64,000 nt of DNA from Turneriella sp942492915 (GTDB lineage Bacteria > Spirochaetota > Leptospiria > Turneriellales > Turneriellaceae): NCBI GenBank assembly GCA_942492915.1, contig OW818662.1, positions 2,542,001-2,606,000 on the forward strand, read 5' to 3'. Under the pieces are notes generated by a model. It saw only the letters and a program-made list of their open reading frames with translations, made no database searches and was not told the DNA's origin. A program made the translations under genes and the position numbers. This document shows positions 35,403 through 44,517 of this stretch, piece by piece; position 1 is the first letter of the stretch, and each line of letters begins with the position of its first letter.

Positions 35403-36638
35403 AAAATACATCGCCAACGGGCCTTTTCCCTTCACGACGATCTCTCCCCGAAATGTGCAGGCAAATCGCTCTTTAATCAGATTATATGTTTCGGCGGATG
35501 TATTAATTTTTCCCGGTTCGCCGGCTGCCTCGAGCCGGCTCGCCGTGTTCACGGTATCGCCCCACACATCGTAAATGAATTTCTTGCGACCAATGACGCC
35601 TGCAACCAGCCGGCCCGTGTGCACACCGATACGAATCTGCCAAAAGCGCGAATCGACGGTGCGACGACTCTCGACATATTCAATGATCTCGCGCGCCGCC
35701 TGCACGCACTGCTCTGCATTATCCTTCAAATTGGCTGGCACCCCCCCTGCAAACATGTAGGCATCCCCTATGGTCTTGAGCTTTTCGAGGCCGTGCTTTT
35801 CTATTATAGCGTCGAATGCACTGAAACAGTCATCGAGCTGGCGCAAAAGATCTGACGGGTTTCGCGTTTCAGAGCTTGCGGTAAAACCCACGAAATCGGT
35901 AAATACCACCGTCACCGAATCGTGCTCTACAGGCTCAACTGCGCCGTTACGCTTCAGCTCTTCGGCAATCGCTTCGGGCAAAATATTACGCAGCAGCTTG
36001 TCTGACTGGTGGCGCGCATGCTCAAGCTCGAGCTCGCCGCGCAGGTTGCTCCAGTAAAAATACATGCATTGCGCACCCAGCATGGTAAAAACAGCCCCCG
36101 AGCTGATAAAATTGAGCAGTCGCGCAGTATCAGGCGCAAGTTTGACGATCGGGTCTATGTGCGCATTGATATAGTGTATCAGCAGGTATTCACAAACGAG
36201 CACCAGAAGCGCAGGCACGAGAATCACCTTCTGGTGCCGGTCGACCACAAAGAACACTCCGACAAAAGCGGCGTAAAAAAACTGCTGCAAACCCGACTCA
36301 TTTCCCAAAACGATGCAGATACCGAAAAGCTGACAGACGGCAGTCATGAAGAAGAGTAATTTTGCCAGTGTGTGCAGGCGCAGGTAGTTGAAAAAGACGA
36401 CCGTCGCATACGCAAGAAGAAACACGAGACTGCCCGAGAGCAGCAGCGGATCGATGTCTACCTTCAGGTACAGATACAGAAAAGGATATGGCAGCGATGT
36501 CGCGATGACTATGAGCGCATATACGTTGCACGTCACCACGTACCGACGCCGGTGCGCATCGAGATCTGCCCCTGCGTAGACCAGTGACTTGACCAGCGAA
36601 AGCATTCGCGAGGCAATCGCCTTGGTGCATCGCGTCAA
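35394..36638 (-). CDS. Second membrane class III cyclase
   Basis: 414 residues (a start at ATG 36605 giving MLSLVKSLVYAG is also possible). Six or so membrane helices to residue 200, a coiled linker (QSDKLLRNILPEAIAEELKRNG) and a cyclase domain. Metal Asp in VFTDFVGFTA and KTIGDAYMFAGG; catalytic segment DVWGDTVNTASRLEAAG. It is more similar to guanylate/adenylate cyclases of the LLRNILP-linker type than the 30.6 kb cyclase, so the two probably answer different signals. Divergent from a STAS gene. Confidence 0.9.
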   Translation of the reverse strand: MTRCTKAIASRMLSLVKSLVYAGADLDAHRRRYVVTCNVYALIVIATSLPYPFLYLYLKVDIDPLLLSGSLVFLLAYATVVFFNYLRLHTLAKLLFFMTAVCQLFGICIVLGNESGLQQFFYAAFVGVFFVVDRHQKVILVPALLVLVCEYLLIHYINAHIDPIVKLAPDTARLLNFISSGAVFTMLGAQCMYFYWSNLRGELELEHARHQSDKLLRNILPEAIAEELKRNGAVEPVEHDSVTVVFTDFVGFTASSETRNPSDLLRQLDDCFSAFDAIIEKHGLEKLKTIGDAYMFAGGVPANLKDNAEQCVQAAREIIEYVESRRTVDSRFWQIRIGVHTGRLVAGVIGRKKFIYDVWGDTVNTASRLEAAGEPGKINTSAETYNLIKERFACTFRGEIVVKGKGPLAMYFID

Positions 36639-36723
36639 GTTTAATGCGCGGCAGGCGCAAGAGGCTATAGAGGGCAGCTTTTTTTGTTGTAGGTCTGCCC
36701 GGCACTATCAGATTGCCAACCGA

Positions 36724-37077
36724 ATGGCGAGCCCTGCAGAGCAGCAATTTCAGGTGACCGAAGAAAAGACCCAAACCTATACCTTTTTTAGGGTTAAGGG
36801 CGCCATGAATTCACAGAATACGCACGAAGTCAGGCGCCGGTTTCTAGATGCGGCGACGCGCGATCATGTATTGCTCGATATGAGCGAAGTTGAACTCATT
36901 GTCTCAACCGGTATCGGCCTCTTGTTTGAAATGAGCGAACAGCTGTCACGCGGCGGCAAGAAACTCGCGCTGATACAGCCCTCTTCGCGCGTTCAGCAGG
37001 TCATCAGCATGACGGGCTTCACGGAAATGTTTTCGTATGCCCCGTCGCGCATGGCGGCTGAAAAACTGCTCGGTTAA
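36724..37077 (+). CDS. STAS-domain anti-sigma-factor antagonist-like protein
   Basis: 117 residues from ATG 36724 (MASPAEQQFQVTEEKT). A single STAS domain: FFRVKGAMNSQNTHEVRRRF, LLDMSEVELIVSTGIGLLFEM, LALIQPSSRVQQVISMTGF. A Ser/Thr pair sits at the position usually phosphorylated in SpoIIAA-type proteins (IVSTG). It could be the substrate of an HATPase kinase and a SpoIIE phosphatase, both encoded in the window but not adjacent. Upstream in-frame codons show no similarity and overlap the cyclase gene. Confidence 0.85.
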   Translation: MASPAEQQFQVTEEKTQTYTFFRVKGAMNSQNTHEVRRRFLDAATRDHVLLDMSEVELIVSTGIGLLFEMSEQLSRGGKKLALIQPSSRVQQVISMTGFTEMFSYAPSRMAAEKLLG

Positions 37078-37119
37078 CGCACCTGTGGCGAATAACTAAT
37101 TTACGGAGCGCAGATACCT

Positions 37120-37908
37120 ATGTCTTCAGAAAGCAAGAAACTCTTCAGCAAAGAAAACAAGGCTGGCGATAAGTTCAATTATGCCCGAAAACTATTCCAC
37201 CTGATCGGACTCGTGATTCCGATAGGCTATTTTTTCACCTGGCTCGACCCTATCAGTCCGTGGCAGTTCAAAGAAACGACGCGGTCGCTCATCTTCTGGA
37301 TCACCGGTATCATAACGATCTTCTTCTTGTTCATCGAATTCATGCGCTTTCGCTTCGCCTCGTGGCAGAACCTATTCGTCAAGGTCGCGGGCCCGATGCT
37401 GAAAGGCAAAGAGATGAACAAGATGCACGGCAGCGTGCCCTATATTCTTGCGCTCTGCCTCGTGGTCGGTTTTTTCCCGCGCGACATTGCTATTCTTTCG
37501 ATACTCTTTCTGACTTTCGGCGACCCGGCGGCAGCTCTTGTCGGCGGCAAATACGGCACGATTCGTTTCTATAACGGCAAGAGCCTGCAGGGGACTCTCG
37601 GCGGTATTGCAGGTGCGTTTATTGCCGGTCTCGCGTTCTTGATCCTCATTTCTGCTTTTGGTGTTACCTCAGACTATCTATTGTGGGACAACCAGGGCGT
37701 ACGCCTTGAAAACTGGCTCATGCTCTTTATCGGCTCGGTGGTTGCACTGCTAATAGAATTCGTCAGCCATGAAGGGCTGCTCGACGACAACCTGACGATT
37801 CCCGTCGGGGCATCGCTGCTGATGATTGGCACGCACGCGCTGTTCGCAGGGCAGAATCTCGCAACGTACTTTAACCCCATCGGGCCGCTGATCGCTACGA
37901 TACAATAA
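37120..37908 (+). CDS. CTP-dependent lipid-alcohol kinase-like (SEC59/DGK1/VTE5 family)
   Basis: 262 residues, about seven membrane helices. The family motif FGDPAAALVGGKYG followed by NGKSLQGTLGG (about 129-155) matches dolichol, phytol and yeast diacylglycerol kinases, which use CTP. ARKLFHLIGL near the N-terminus is also characteristic. The substrate in this organism is unknown (polyprenol, phytol-like or diacylglycerol). A GGAG lies 12 bases upstream. It follows the STAS gene by 42 bases. Confidence 0.82.
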   Translation: MSSESKKLFSKENKAGDKFNYARKLFHLIGLVIPIGYFFTWLDPISPWQFKETTRSLIFWITGIITIFFLFIEFMRFRFASWQNLFVKVAGPMLKGKEMNKMHGSVPYILALCLVVGFFPRDIAILSILFLTFGDPAAALVGGKYGTIRFYNGKSLQGTLGGIAGAFIAGLAFLILISAFGVTSDYLLWDNQGVRLENWLMLFIGSVVALLIEFVSHEGLLDDNLTIPVGASLLMIGTHALFAGQNLATYFNPIGPLIATIQ

Positions 37909-37927
37909 TCGCGCATTCTGTATACAG

Positions 37928-38956
37928 TTGACGCTGCACACAAAACGCATCGATGCGTCTAGTGTGTCAGCCAACTTTTTCTCAGACCTGTATGAAATAA
38001 CGCTGCAGCCGCTGCTTCATCTGAAGCCGCTGTTTCTGCTGCGCGACGGCATCTATTCACCATGGCATCGTGCCTTGAGGCAGAATCTGCGGACGCCTGT
38101 CGCGCGCTCAGCGCGCAATAAGAAACACACAGATCTCTTGGCTGACCTGCATGGGTTACCGCAAGATCTAGGGTGGATTTCGAACGACACAAATTTCGGC
38201 GCTACGAAACCGGCCGCTCTGCTCTCACAAATCGGCGAACGTATCGAAGCAGACCTGCCGCTGCTCGGCACTGAATTTACTCACCCGAAATCAGGCTCGC
38301 TACAGATCGAGGGCGAGTTGAGCCGCGTTTACGTTCACGCTGAGGCGAAGGTCTCGCCTCTCGCGTTTATTGATTGCAACAACGGGCCGGTGGTCATCGA
38401 CGCGAGGGCGAAGGTCGGTTCTTTCTGCATCGTGCAAGGGCCCGTCTATATTGGCACTGATACGCAGCTTGACAGCTGCCGCATTTCAAATTCGATTGCA
38501 GGGGAAAACTGTCGACTGGGTGGCGAGATTGCTGATACGATTATTGGCGATTTTTCGAACAAACACCACGATGGCTTTCTCGGGCATTCTCTCGTAGGCG
38601 ATTGGGTCAACCTGGGCGCCCTGACGACAACCTCTGATCTGAAGAACAACTATGGTGAGATACGCCTTACCTACGGTGATGCCAGGTTTGAGACGGGCAC
38701 GATCAAGTTCGGCTCGGTAATCGGCGACTATGCCAAGACGGCGATTGGCACGATGCTCGGTACGGGGTGTATTATCGATATTGGCGCGAATCTTTTTGGT
38801 GAACCGCAATGGTCGGGTTACGTGCACGGCTTTCGCTGGGGCAAGAACGAGACGTACGACCGTGAAATATTTCTCCGCGATGCAGCGCGCATGATGCAGC
38901 GGCGCGGCAAGTTGGTGACGCCCCCCCTGGCCGCGCTCTTGAAACTGCGGGACTAA
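37928..38956 (+). CDS. GlmU-like left-handed beta-helix protein
   Basis: About 342 residues. The second half has hexapeptide repeats (IDARAKVGSFCIVQGPVYIG, CRLGGEIADTIIGDF, KTAIGTMLGTGCIIDIGANLFG) resembling the acyltransferase half of GlmU and of predicted sugar-nucleotidyltransferase fusions. The first 100 residues are shorter than, and unlike, a complete nucleotidyltransferase domain, and I see no GxGTR signature. So it may be an acyltransferase only, or a reduced form. The start is uncertain: I use TTG 37928, the first in the open frame; no good Shine-Dalgarno sequence is seen. Confidence 0.72.
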   Translation: MTLHTKRIDASSVSANFFSDLYEITLQPLLHLKPLFLLRDGIYSPWHRALRQNLRTPVARSARNKKHTDLLADLHGLPQDLGWISNDTNFGATKPAALLSQIGERIEADLPLLGTEFTHPKSGSLQIEGELSRVYVHAEAKVSPLAFIDCNNGPVVIDARAKVGSFCIVQGPVYIGTDTQLDSCRISNSIAGENCRLGGEIADTIIGDFSNKHHDGFLGHSLVGDWVNLGALTTTSDLKNNYGEIRLTYGDARFETGTIKFGSVIGDYAKTAIGTMLGTGCIIDIGANLFGEPQWSGYVHGFRWGKNETYDREIFLRDAARMMQRRGKLVTPPLAALLKLRD

Positions 38957-38962
38957 GGTCGG

Positions 38963-40873
38963 CTATTTATACATTTCTTCTATTTGCTTCGCGTACTTGT
39001 CGAAGACGACGTTGCGGCGTACCTTCAGCGTTTGGGTCAGCTCTTCACCGACTTTAAATTCTTCAGGAATCACCGTGAACGTCGTTACTTTCTCAAAATT
39101 CTTAAAGCCTGCCTTTTCTGACACCCGGTCTTTAATTTCAGCTTTAAAGAGTTTTTGAATGTCACTATTGCCTGCCCAGTCTCGTATTTCTGCGGGCAGG
39201 CTGATCTTGTTCTCCTCGGCGAATTTCTGTACTGCTTCTTTAGCAGGTACAATCAGGGCCCCGAGGGTCTTCTTGTCTTGCCCGACAACGACGATCTGGT
39301 GAATATAATCGCTCTGGATCAGCGTATCTTCGATCGGCTGCGGCTCGACGTTTTCTCCGCCGAAGAGCACAATTGTGTCTTTTGCGCGCCCAGCGAATTT
39401 GAGTTCGCCGTTGCCGGTATAGACCAATATGTCGCCTGAGTTCAGCCAGCCATCTTTTAACACTTCGGCCGTTTTCTGCTCTTCTTTATAATAACCTTTC
39501 ATGATGTGCGGACCGGTGTGCCAGCAAACACCCTTCGTATTGGGTTTTGTTACCTCGTTTCCATGGTCGTCGAGAAGTTTCACGCGGGTGCCATTGATCG
39601 GCTTGCCCACCGTACCGATCACTGTTCGGGGGTGCGTGCGCCTGCACGTGACTCCACCGGTTTCTGTCATGCCGTAAGTTTCAACGATGGCGATGCCGAT
39701 CGAATAGAAGAAGCGGTCGATGTGTTCTGGCAGCGCACCCGCGCCCGAAAGTGCAAACTGCACTCGGCCGCCGAGACCCTTGCGCACCTTGCCTAGAATT
39801 ACCTGCGCCAACAGGTTGGGTAAAAGCAGCAAAATCAGATTCACGAGCGCCAGCGGCCGACGCAGCAGGTGAAACACGACTGACGGTTTTTGCAGTTGAT
39901 ATTTTGTATTAGTCAAAATATCCTTTTCAATAGAAAAATGCGCAGCAGATGCCCGGGCGAAATTAAAGATGCCGCGCGCAACCGGCGAAGCTTTTTTAAC
40001 CCCATCGATAACCTTGTTATAGAAACTCTCCCAAACGCGCGGTACTGAAAGCAAGAACGTAGGTCGTGCTTCCTGCAAATCTTTCGCGAGGGTGGGTACT
40101 GAGGTAAACGCGATGGCCACACCTTTCGTAAGCGCGACAGATTCAATCAGGCGTTCAGCCACGTGCCAGGGGGGCAAGAACCCCATTGTCACCCCGCCCG
40201 TTTCAATCGGCAATCCGTCGCCAACATGCCAGACTTCCCATGCGAGTGACTTGTGCGTGTGCATGACACCCTTCGGGTTACCGGTTGTGCCCGAGGTATA
40301 AATGATTGTGACCAAATCGTCTTCAGCGATGCGCGCACCGAGCTCTGCGTGACGCTGTGGCGCACCGGCATGGGCGGCGACTCCCTTCGCGACGATGTCG
40401 CTGAGGCTGTAAACGGTGATATGCGAAGGCACTTGCGGATTCGCCGCATTCATGAAGATGATCGTCTTGAGGTGCTCAAATGCACTGAGGCTCGACGCAA
40501 TACTCTGGTACACTTTTTCATTATCGAGTATAATGACGGGACAATCAGCATGCTTGAAGATATACGTCAGTTCTTGCGCGGTTGCGTCGGTTCCACGCGG
40601 AACGTCGACGCCCCCGATGGAGTTGATGCCCATGCTGATCGGTAACCAGTTTGGCCCGACGTCAGAGATAAACCCGACCTTATCGCCGCGCTTGAGACCA
40701 ATCGCATCGAGACCGAGACCAATTGACCTGGCCTTATCTGCAAATTCCTGAAAGGTTACTTTGGTATATGGAGAGTTCTTATCTGCGCGGTACATTTGCG
40801 CGACGGCAGTCGGGTGCTTGGCCACCGACTTGGTAAGAAGTTCATACATTGTGTATCTGCTGAGCATAGCCAT
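38963..40873 (-). CDS. Long-chain acyl-CoA synthetase
   Basis: 636-residue AMP-forming ligase that activates fatty acids to acyl-CoA for degradation or lipid synthesis. YTSGTTGNPKGVMHTH (about 193-208) binds the adenylate; VETYGMTETGG and LNSGDILVY are the other core motifs; the adenylation Lys is near the C-terminus (TQTLKVRRNVV). It belongs to the FACS/AMP-dependent group with an insert before the YGMTE motif. Likely cytosolic or membrane-attached. Monocistronic, convergent with the beta-helix gene. Confidence 0.92.
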   Translation of the reverse strand: MAMLSRYTMYELLTKSVAKHPTAVAQMYRADKNSPYTKVTFQEFADKARSIGLGLDAIGLKRGDKVGFISDVGPNWLPISMGINSIGGVDVPRGTDATAQELTYIFKHADCPVIILDNEKVYQSIASSLSAFEHLKTIIFMNAANPQVPSHITVYSLSDIVAKGVAAHAGAPQRHAELGARIAEDDLVTIIYTSGTTGNPKGVMHTHKSLAWEVWHVGDGLPIETGGVTMGFLPPWHVAERLIESVALTKGVAIAFTSVPTLAKDLQEARPTFLLSVPRVWESFYNKVIDGVKKASPVARGIFNFARASAAHFSIEKDILTNTKYQLQKPSVVFHLLRRPLALVNLILLLLPNLLAQVILGKVRKGLGGRVQFALSGAGALPEHIDRFFYSIGIAIVETYGMTETGGVTCRRTHPRTVIGTVGKPINGTRVKLLDDHGNEVTKPNTKGVCWHTGPHIMKGYYKEEQKTAEVLKDGWLNSGDILVYTGNGELKFAGRAKDTIVLFGGENVEPQPIEDTLIQSDYIHQIVVVGQDKKTLGALIVPAKEAVQKFAEENKISLPAEIRDWAGNSDIQKLFKAEIKDRVSEKAGFKNFEKVTTFTVIPEEFKVGEELTQTLKVRRNVVFDKYAKQIEEMYK

Positions 40874-41079
40874 CGACTATTTTTCCATAGCCGCATAGCG
40901 AAGCAAGACAAATCGTTGTTTACCGTATCCCGTAACAATGCTCGTAAGACGGCTATTAAGGGTCGGTTTTAGCGGCGTTTTATGCTGTATCGCGGGTTTG
41001 CATAATCATTGAAGGCCTATGCAACCGGTCGGCAAATGTGCCGCTATCGTCTTACATTCGCCAGGTGACTGCAACTGAC

Positions 41080-41709
41080 ATGCCCGGAAAATTTATCATC
41101 TTTGAGGGTATCGACGGCAGCGGCAAAAGTACCACCATCGCATCTGTGGCTGCAATACTCGAACAGGCGGGTCACCGAACTGTGCAGTTGCGCGAACCGA
41201 CCGAGAAGACCGATGCCTCGCGCGAAATTCGGCGCATACTGCGTACGGTAGAGCATATTGATGCGAGAATCAGCAGTGACCTGCTCGATCTTTTTCTGAT
41301 CGACCGTCTTTGGGATATTCAACACCAGATAAAACCAGCGATGGCGGCAGGCGCGACCGTTTTGCTCGACAGATATTTTATTTCAACTGCTGCCTACCAG
41401 GCAGCCAATGACGAAGAGACACGCCAGATCATGGAAACCTACCTCGGCGACACGCGCATACTGACGCCTGACATGGTGGTGTTTCTGAACCCGCCGGTAG
41501 CCGTCTCTCTGGCCCGACTTGCGGCCCGCGCTGAACGTGATGTCTTTGAAACAGAAGCGCGCCTGACCGCCATCGCGGCACGTTACGCAGCGGCCATCAG
41601 ACTTCTGCAAGAGGGAAAATCCGCGTGCGGGGTGACAGAGTTCAAGACCGAACTGAAAACGGCTGATTTTGAAGCGCTCGCGCACAGCATAGCAGGCGCA
41701 GCGGTATGA
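41080..41709 (+). CDS. tmk: Thymidylate kinase
   Basis: 209 residues from ATG 41080 (MPGKFIIFEGIDGSGKST). Phosphorylates dTMP to dTDP. P-loop FEGIDGSGKST, the REPTEKTDASREIR substrate loop (with a longer than usual gap after REPT), and DRYFISTAAYQ. In tmk the DRY(x)3S/T motif binds the substrate. The 206-bp gap upstream (40874-41079) shows no recognisable RNA gene or clear promoter. The stop overlaps the next ATG by four bases. Confidence 0.93.
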   Translation: MPGKFIIFEGIDGSGKSTTIASVAAILEQAGHRTVQLREPTEKTDASREIRRILRTVEHIDARISSDLLDLFLIDRLWDIQHQIKPAMAAGATVLLDRYFISTAAYQAANDEETRQIMETYLGDTRILTPDMVVFLNPPVAVSLARLAARAERDVFETEARLTAIAARYAAAIRLLQEGKSACGVTEFKTELKTADFEALAHSIAGAAV

Positions 41710-42734
41710 AGAATATTCTCGTCATTCGCCTGAGTGCAATTGGCGATATCTTGCTTACGACTCCGGTCGTGGCGGCGCTGAAGGCCCGGTACCCCGACGC
41801 GCGCATCCACTTTTTGGTGAAGACGCAGCATGCTGTCTTCATTGAGGCATGCCCGCAGGTTGACGCCGTCGTTTCGTGGCAGAAGAATGAATCGCTGTGG
41901 CTGGTACGCCAGCGCCTCAGCGCCAGCGCCCGGTTTGACCTGATCGTCGATCTGCAGAGTAACCTCAAGACACGTTTGCTGTCTCTGCTTTTACCGGCCG
42001 AAGAAAAGCGCCGTTATCTGAAACCTTACCTCAACCGCATCTTGCTCGTGTGGTTCAAGAAGAACCGCTATAGAGAAAAATTGCGGGTCAGCGATCGCTA
42101 TTTTGCGGCGCTTTCTGGCCTCGTCGAAAAGCCTGAGTCTCTGCGCGTTGAACTGGCTCGCGAGAAATTGCCGAAGGCACTTGAAAAATTCGTGTCGTTA
42201 CCCAGCACGCTGATAGCACCGGGCGCCCGCTGGTCGACCAAGCGCTGGCCTTCGGAATATTTTGCTTCGTTGGCCTCAAAGCTGCTTGAGAAACAGCCGG
42301 GGCACCGTATCGTCTGGCTCGGCGGGCCCGACGAGGGGGAGGTATTCACATTTCTGAAAGAGCATCCCTACCTCAAGCGGCACGCCAAACGCATGATGTT
42401 CCTGCAGGCTGAACTGAGCGTCTCACAAATGGCCGCCCTCGCCGATGCTGTGCGGGTAATCGTCGCCAATGACAGCGGGTTGATGCACCTGCTCTCGGCC
42501 GCAAAGACTCCGCTTGTGGCACTTTTTCTGAGTACCGTCGAAGAGTTCGGTTTTTTTCCTCTCGGGGGCTCTGCAGAAGTTCTCAGCGCACGCGATATTC
42601 CCTGCAGACCATGCAACCACAAAGGCCTCGCCGCCTGCCCGAAACTGCATTTTCGGTGCGGACGCGAACTCACCGCAGATCAGGTTTACGGCGTCGTGGC
42701 CGGGCACCTGAACATCTCGTCTGAACCGGCTTAG
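41706..42734 (+). CDS. Glycosyltransferase family 9 (heptosyltransferase-like)
   Basis: 342 residues. N-terminal ILVIRLSAIGDILLTTPVVAALK and the sugar-nucleotide binding NDSGLMHLLSAAKTPLVALF are the GT9 hallmarks, as in RfaF/WaaF. It likely adds heptose or a related sugar to lipopolysaccharide. The TSTVEEF segment and a C-terminal Cys-rich stretch (CRPCNHKGLAACPKLHFRC) are also common in GT9. The start overlaps the tmk stop (ATGA). Acceptor sugar unknown. Confidence 0.92.
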   Translation: MKNILVIRLSAIGDILLTTPVVAALKARYPDARIHFLVKTQHAVFIEACPQVDAVVSWQKNESLWLVRQRLSASARFDLIVDLQSNLKTRLLSLLLPAEEKRRYLKPYLNRILLVWFKKNRYREKLRVSDRYFAALSGLVEKPESLRVELAREKLPKALEKFVSLPSTLIAPGARWSTKRWPSEYFASLASKLLEKQPGHRIVWLGGPDEGEVFTFLKEHPYLKRHAKRMMFLQAELSVSQMAALADAVRVIVANDSGLMHLLSAAKTPLVALFLSTVEEFGFFPLGGSAEVLSARDIPCRPCNHKGLAACPKLHFRCGRELTADQVYGVVAGHLNISSEPA

Positions 42735-42744
42735 CAGGCGAACT

Positions 42745-44508
42745 CTATTCGCCGAGCTGCAGAGCTCTGCGCAGCGCAAGGTACAGTTCAGACTGGTTGA
42801 TGGGCTTGGTGACCAGGTCGTTCATGCCGGCAGCGAGCACTTTACGGCGTGTTTCACTGAGCACGTCAGCTGTAAGTGCGACAATGGGTATGCGGCTTTT
42901 CTCTTCGTCTTCGAGCGCCCTGATATTCTCGGCGGCCTCGATGCCATCCATAAACGGCATTTGCAGATCCATCAAGACCAGATCAAAGCCCCCTTTCTGT
43001 GCGCGGCCAAGAGCCACAAGGCCATTGCCGACGATTTCAACGCGGCTGTTCCAGCCTTCGAGTAGGGTGCGTACCAGAAGCTGATTTACCTCGTTGTCTT
43101 CGGCCACCAGAATGCGCGCACCTCTGAGATCACGCCCGCCTTTGCGTGCGGCCTCAGCTTCTTCGACCGGCCGGTCAAACCACAGGTTAAACGTAAAGAC
43201 TGACCCTTTACCCGGGCTGCTCATTACGGAAATTTTTCCACCCTGCATTTCGACAAGGTGGCGGCTGATCGCCAGACCGAGTCCCGTGCCGCCATACCTC
43301 ACAGCAGTTTCGCGTGAAACCTGCGAGAAGCTCTCAAACAGATATGGCAATTTATCACCCGGTATGCCGATTCCTGTATCTTCGACCTCGAAGTTTATGC
43401 AGTACGCTGTCGGCGATTCTTCGAGCAGGTTCAACCGCAAACGTACGAAACCGCGATGTGTAAATTTCATCGCATTGCCGGCAAGGTTCAGCAGTACCTG
43501 GCTGAGGCGCGAAGGGTCGCCGTTAACCATCGCGGGAATATTTTCCGCAACCTCGAGCTGAATCTCTACTTCTTTGGTGCGATTGCCATAGAACTGCGCC
43601 GTCTGCATGACATTGCGCGCAGTTTCGGCAAGGTCGAAATCCACACGCCGCAAGATTATGCGATTCGTCTCAATGCGGGCGAAATCGAGAATGTCGTCAA
43701 TAATGGATGTCAGGTTAGCCGACGAGATGCGTATCTGCCCGAGGTATGCGGTAAACTGCTCACGCACCTTTGGGTCTGCGATACCGTGCGTCGCCTCAAG
43801 CAGAATTTCTGCGAAACCCTTGATTGCGTTCATGGGTGTACGCAGCTCATGTGACATGTTCGAAAGAAAGAACGACTTGGCATTACCCGCCTCGGTGGCT
43901 TTGCTCGCAGCAAACTTGAGTGCTTCTTCGTTTCGACGGTTCTCGTAAACAAGATAGTACGCAACGAGCATCAACAGAATGGGACCACGCACGAGATTAC
44001 CGCGCATGAACTTTGCCGCCAGTTCGGGAGTCATCTTGTCGTAGAGCGACTGCAGACCGGTACTGAGCACAACAATGGCCACAATGCCCGATGCAATAAT
44101 CAGTGAAAAAAGCAACAGCCGCGAGATGCGCAACTGCGGGTAGAGCACAAACGCAGCCTGCGTCAGATTCATAAGAAGAATCCAGAACCCCGAGGCAAAC
44201 CCGAAATAAAGGTGGTGGTGCGTTATGGTGAACGAGGCGATGACCAGAAAAAAAACGCGCGCGAGGGCAAAGCTACCGAAATGCGTGAGCAACAGAAGAC
44301 TAAGGTACGCACCTGCGGCCACCGCATTAACGATCAGAATATATTTCAGACCCAGAGCATAAAAACTCGCAGATTGAATAATGACGGTGAGCGCCGAAAT
44401 TACTGCGATACGGTTAAACAGGCGCAGCAAAGGCTGCGCCGACGTTTCGGGCACATGTGAAAGCCCGACATCACCGAGCTGCGACCAAACGTGCCGTATC
44501 GCCTGCAT
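42745..44508 (-). CDS. Hybrid histidine kinase with seven-helix N-terminus and receiver
   Basis: 587 residues. Membrane helices fill about residues 30-200, without a large periplasmic domain. HisKA with phospho-His in FLSNMSHELRTPMNAIKG (near 218), HATPase with N-box NLAGNAMKFTH, DTGIGIP and GGTGLGLAISRH, then a C-terminal receiver (ILVAEDNEVNQLLVRTLL; acceptor Asp in LVLMDLQMP; Lys in TKPINQ). No Hpt domain, so the phosphate probably goes to a separate Hpt protein or back. Target genes unknown. It lies ten bases from the AGPS-like gene, same strand. Confidence 0.9.
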   Translation of the reverse strand: MQAIRHVWSQLGDVGLSHVPETSAQPLLRLFNRIAVISALTVIIQSASFYALGLKYILIVNAVAAGAYLSLLLLTHFGSFALARVFFLVIASFTITHHHLYFGFASGFWILLMNLTQAAFVLYPQLRISRLLLFSLIIASGIVAIVVLSTGLQSLYDKMTPELAAKFMRGNLVRGPILLMLVAYYLVYENRRNEEALKFAASKATEAGNAKSFFLSNMSHELRTPMNAIKGFAEILLEATHGIADPKVREQFTAYLGQIRISSANLTSIIDDILDFARIETNRIILRRVDFDLAETARNVMQTAQFYGNRTKEVEIQLEVAENIPAMVNGDPSRLSQVLLNLAGNAMKFTHRGFVRLRLNLLEESPTAYCINFEVEDTGIGIPGDKLPYLFESFSQVSRETAVRYGGTGLGLAISRHLVEMQGGKISVMSSPGKGSVFTFNLWFDRPVEEAEAARKGGRDLRGARILVAEDNEVNQLLVRTLLEGWNSRVEIVGNGLVALGRAQKGGFDLVLMDLQMPFMDGIEAAENIRALEDEEKSRIPIVALTADVLSETRRKVLAAGMNDLVTKPINQSELYLALRRALQLGE

Positions 44509-44517
44509 GCCGCAAAA

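Noticed and set aside
40874..41079. Possible small RNA or riboswitch before tmk
   Set aside because: No conserved riboswitch core, tRNA arms or long stem could be recognised in this gap.
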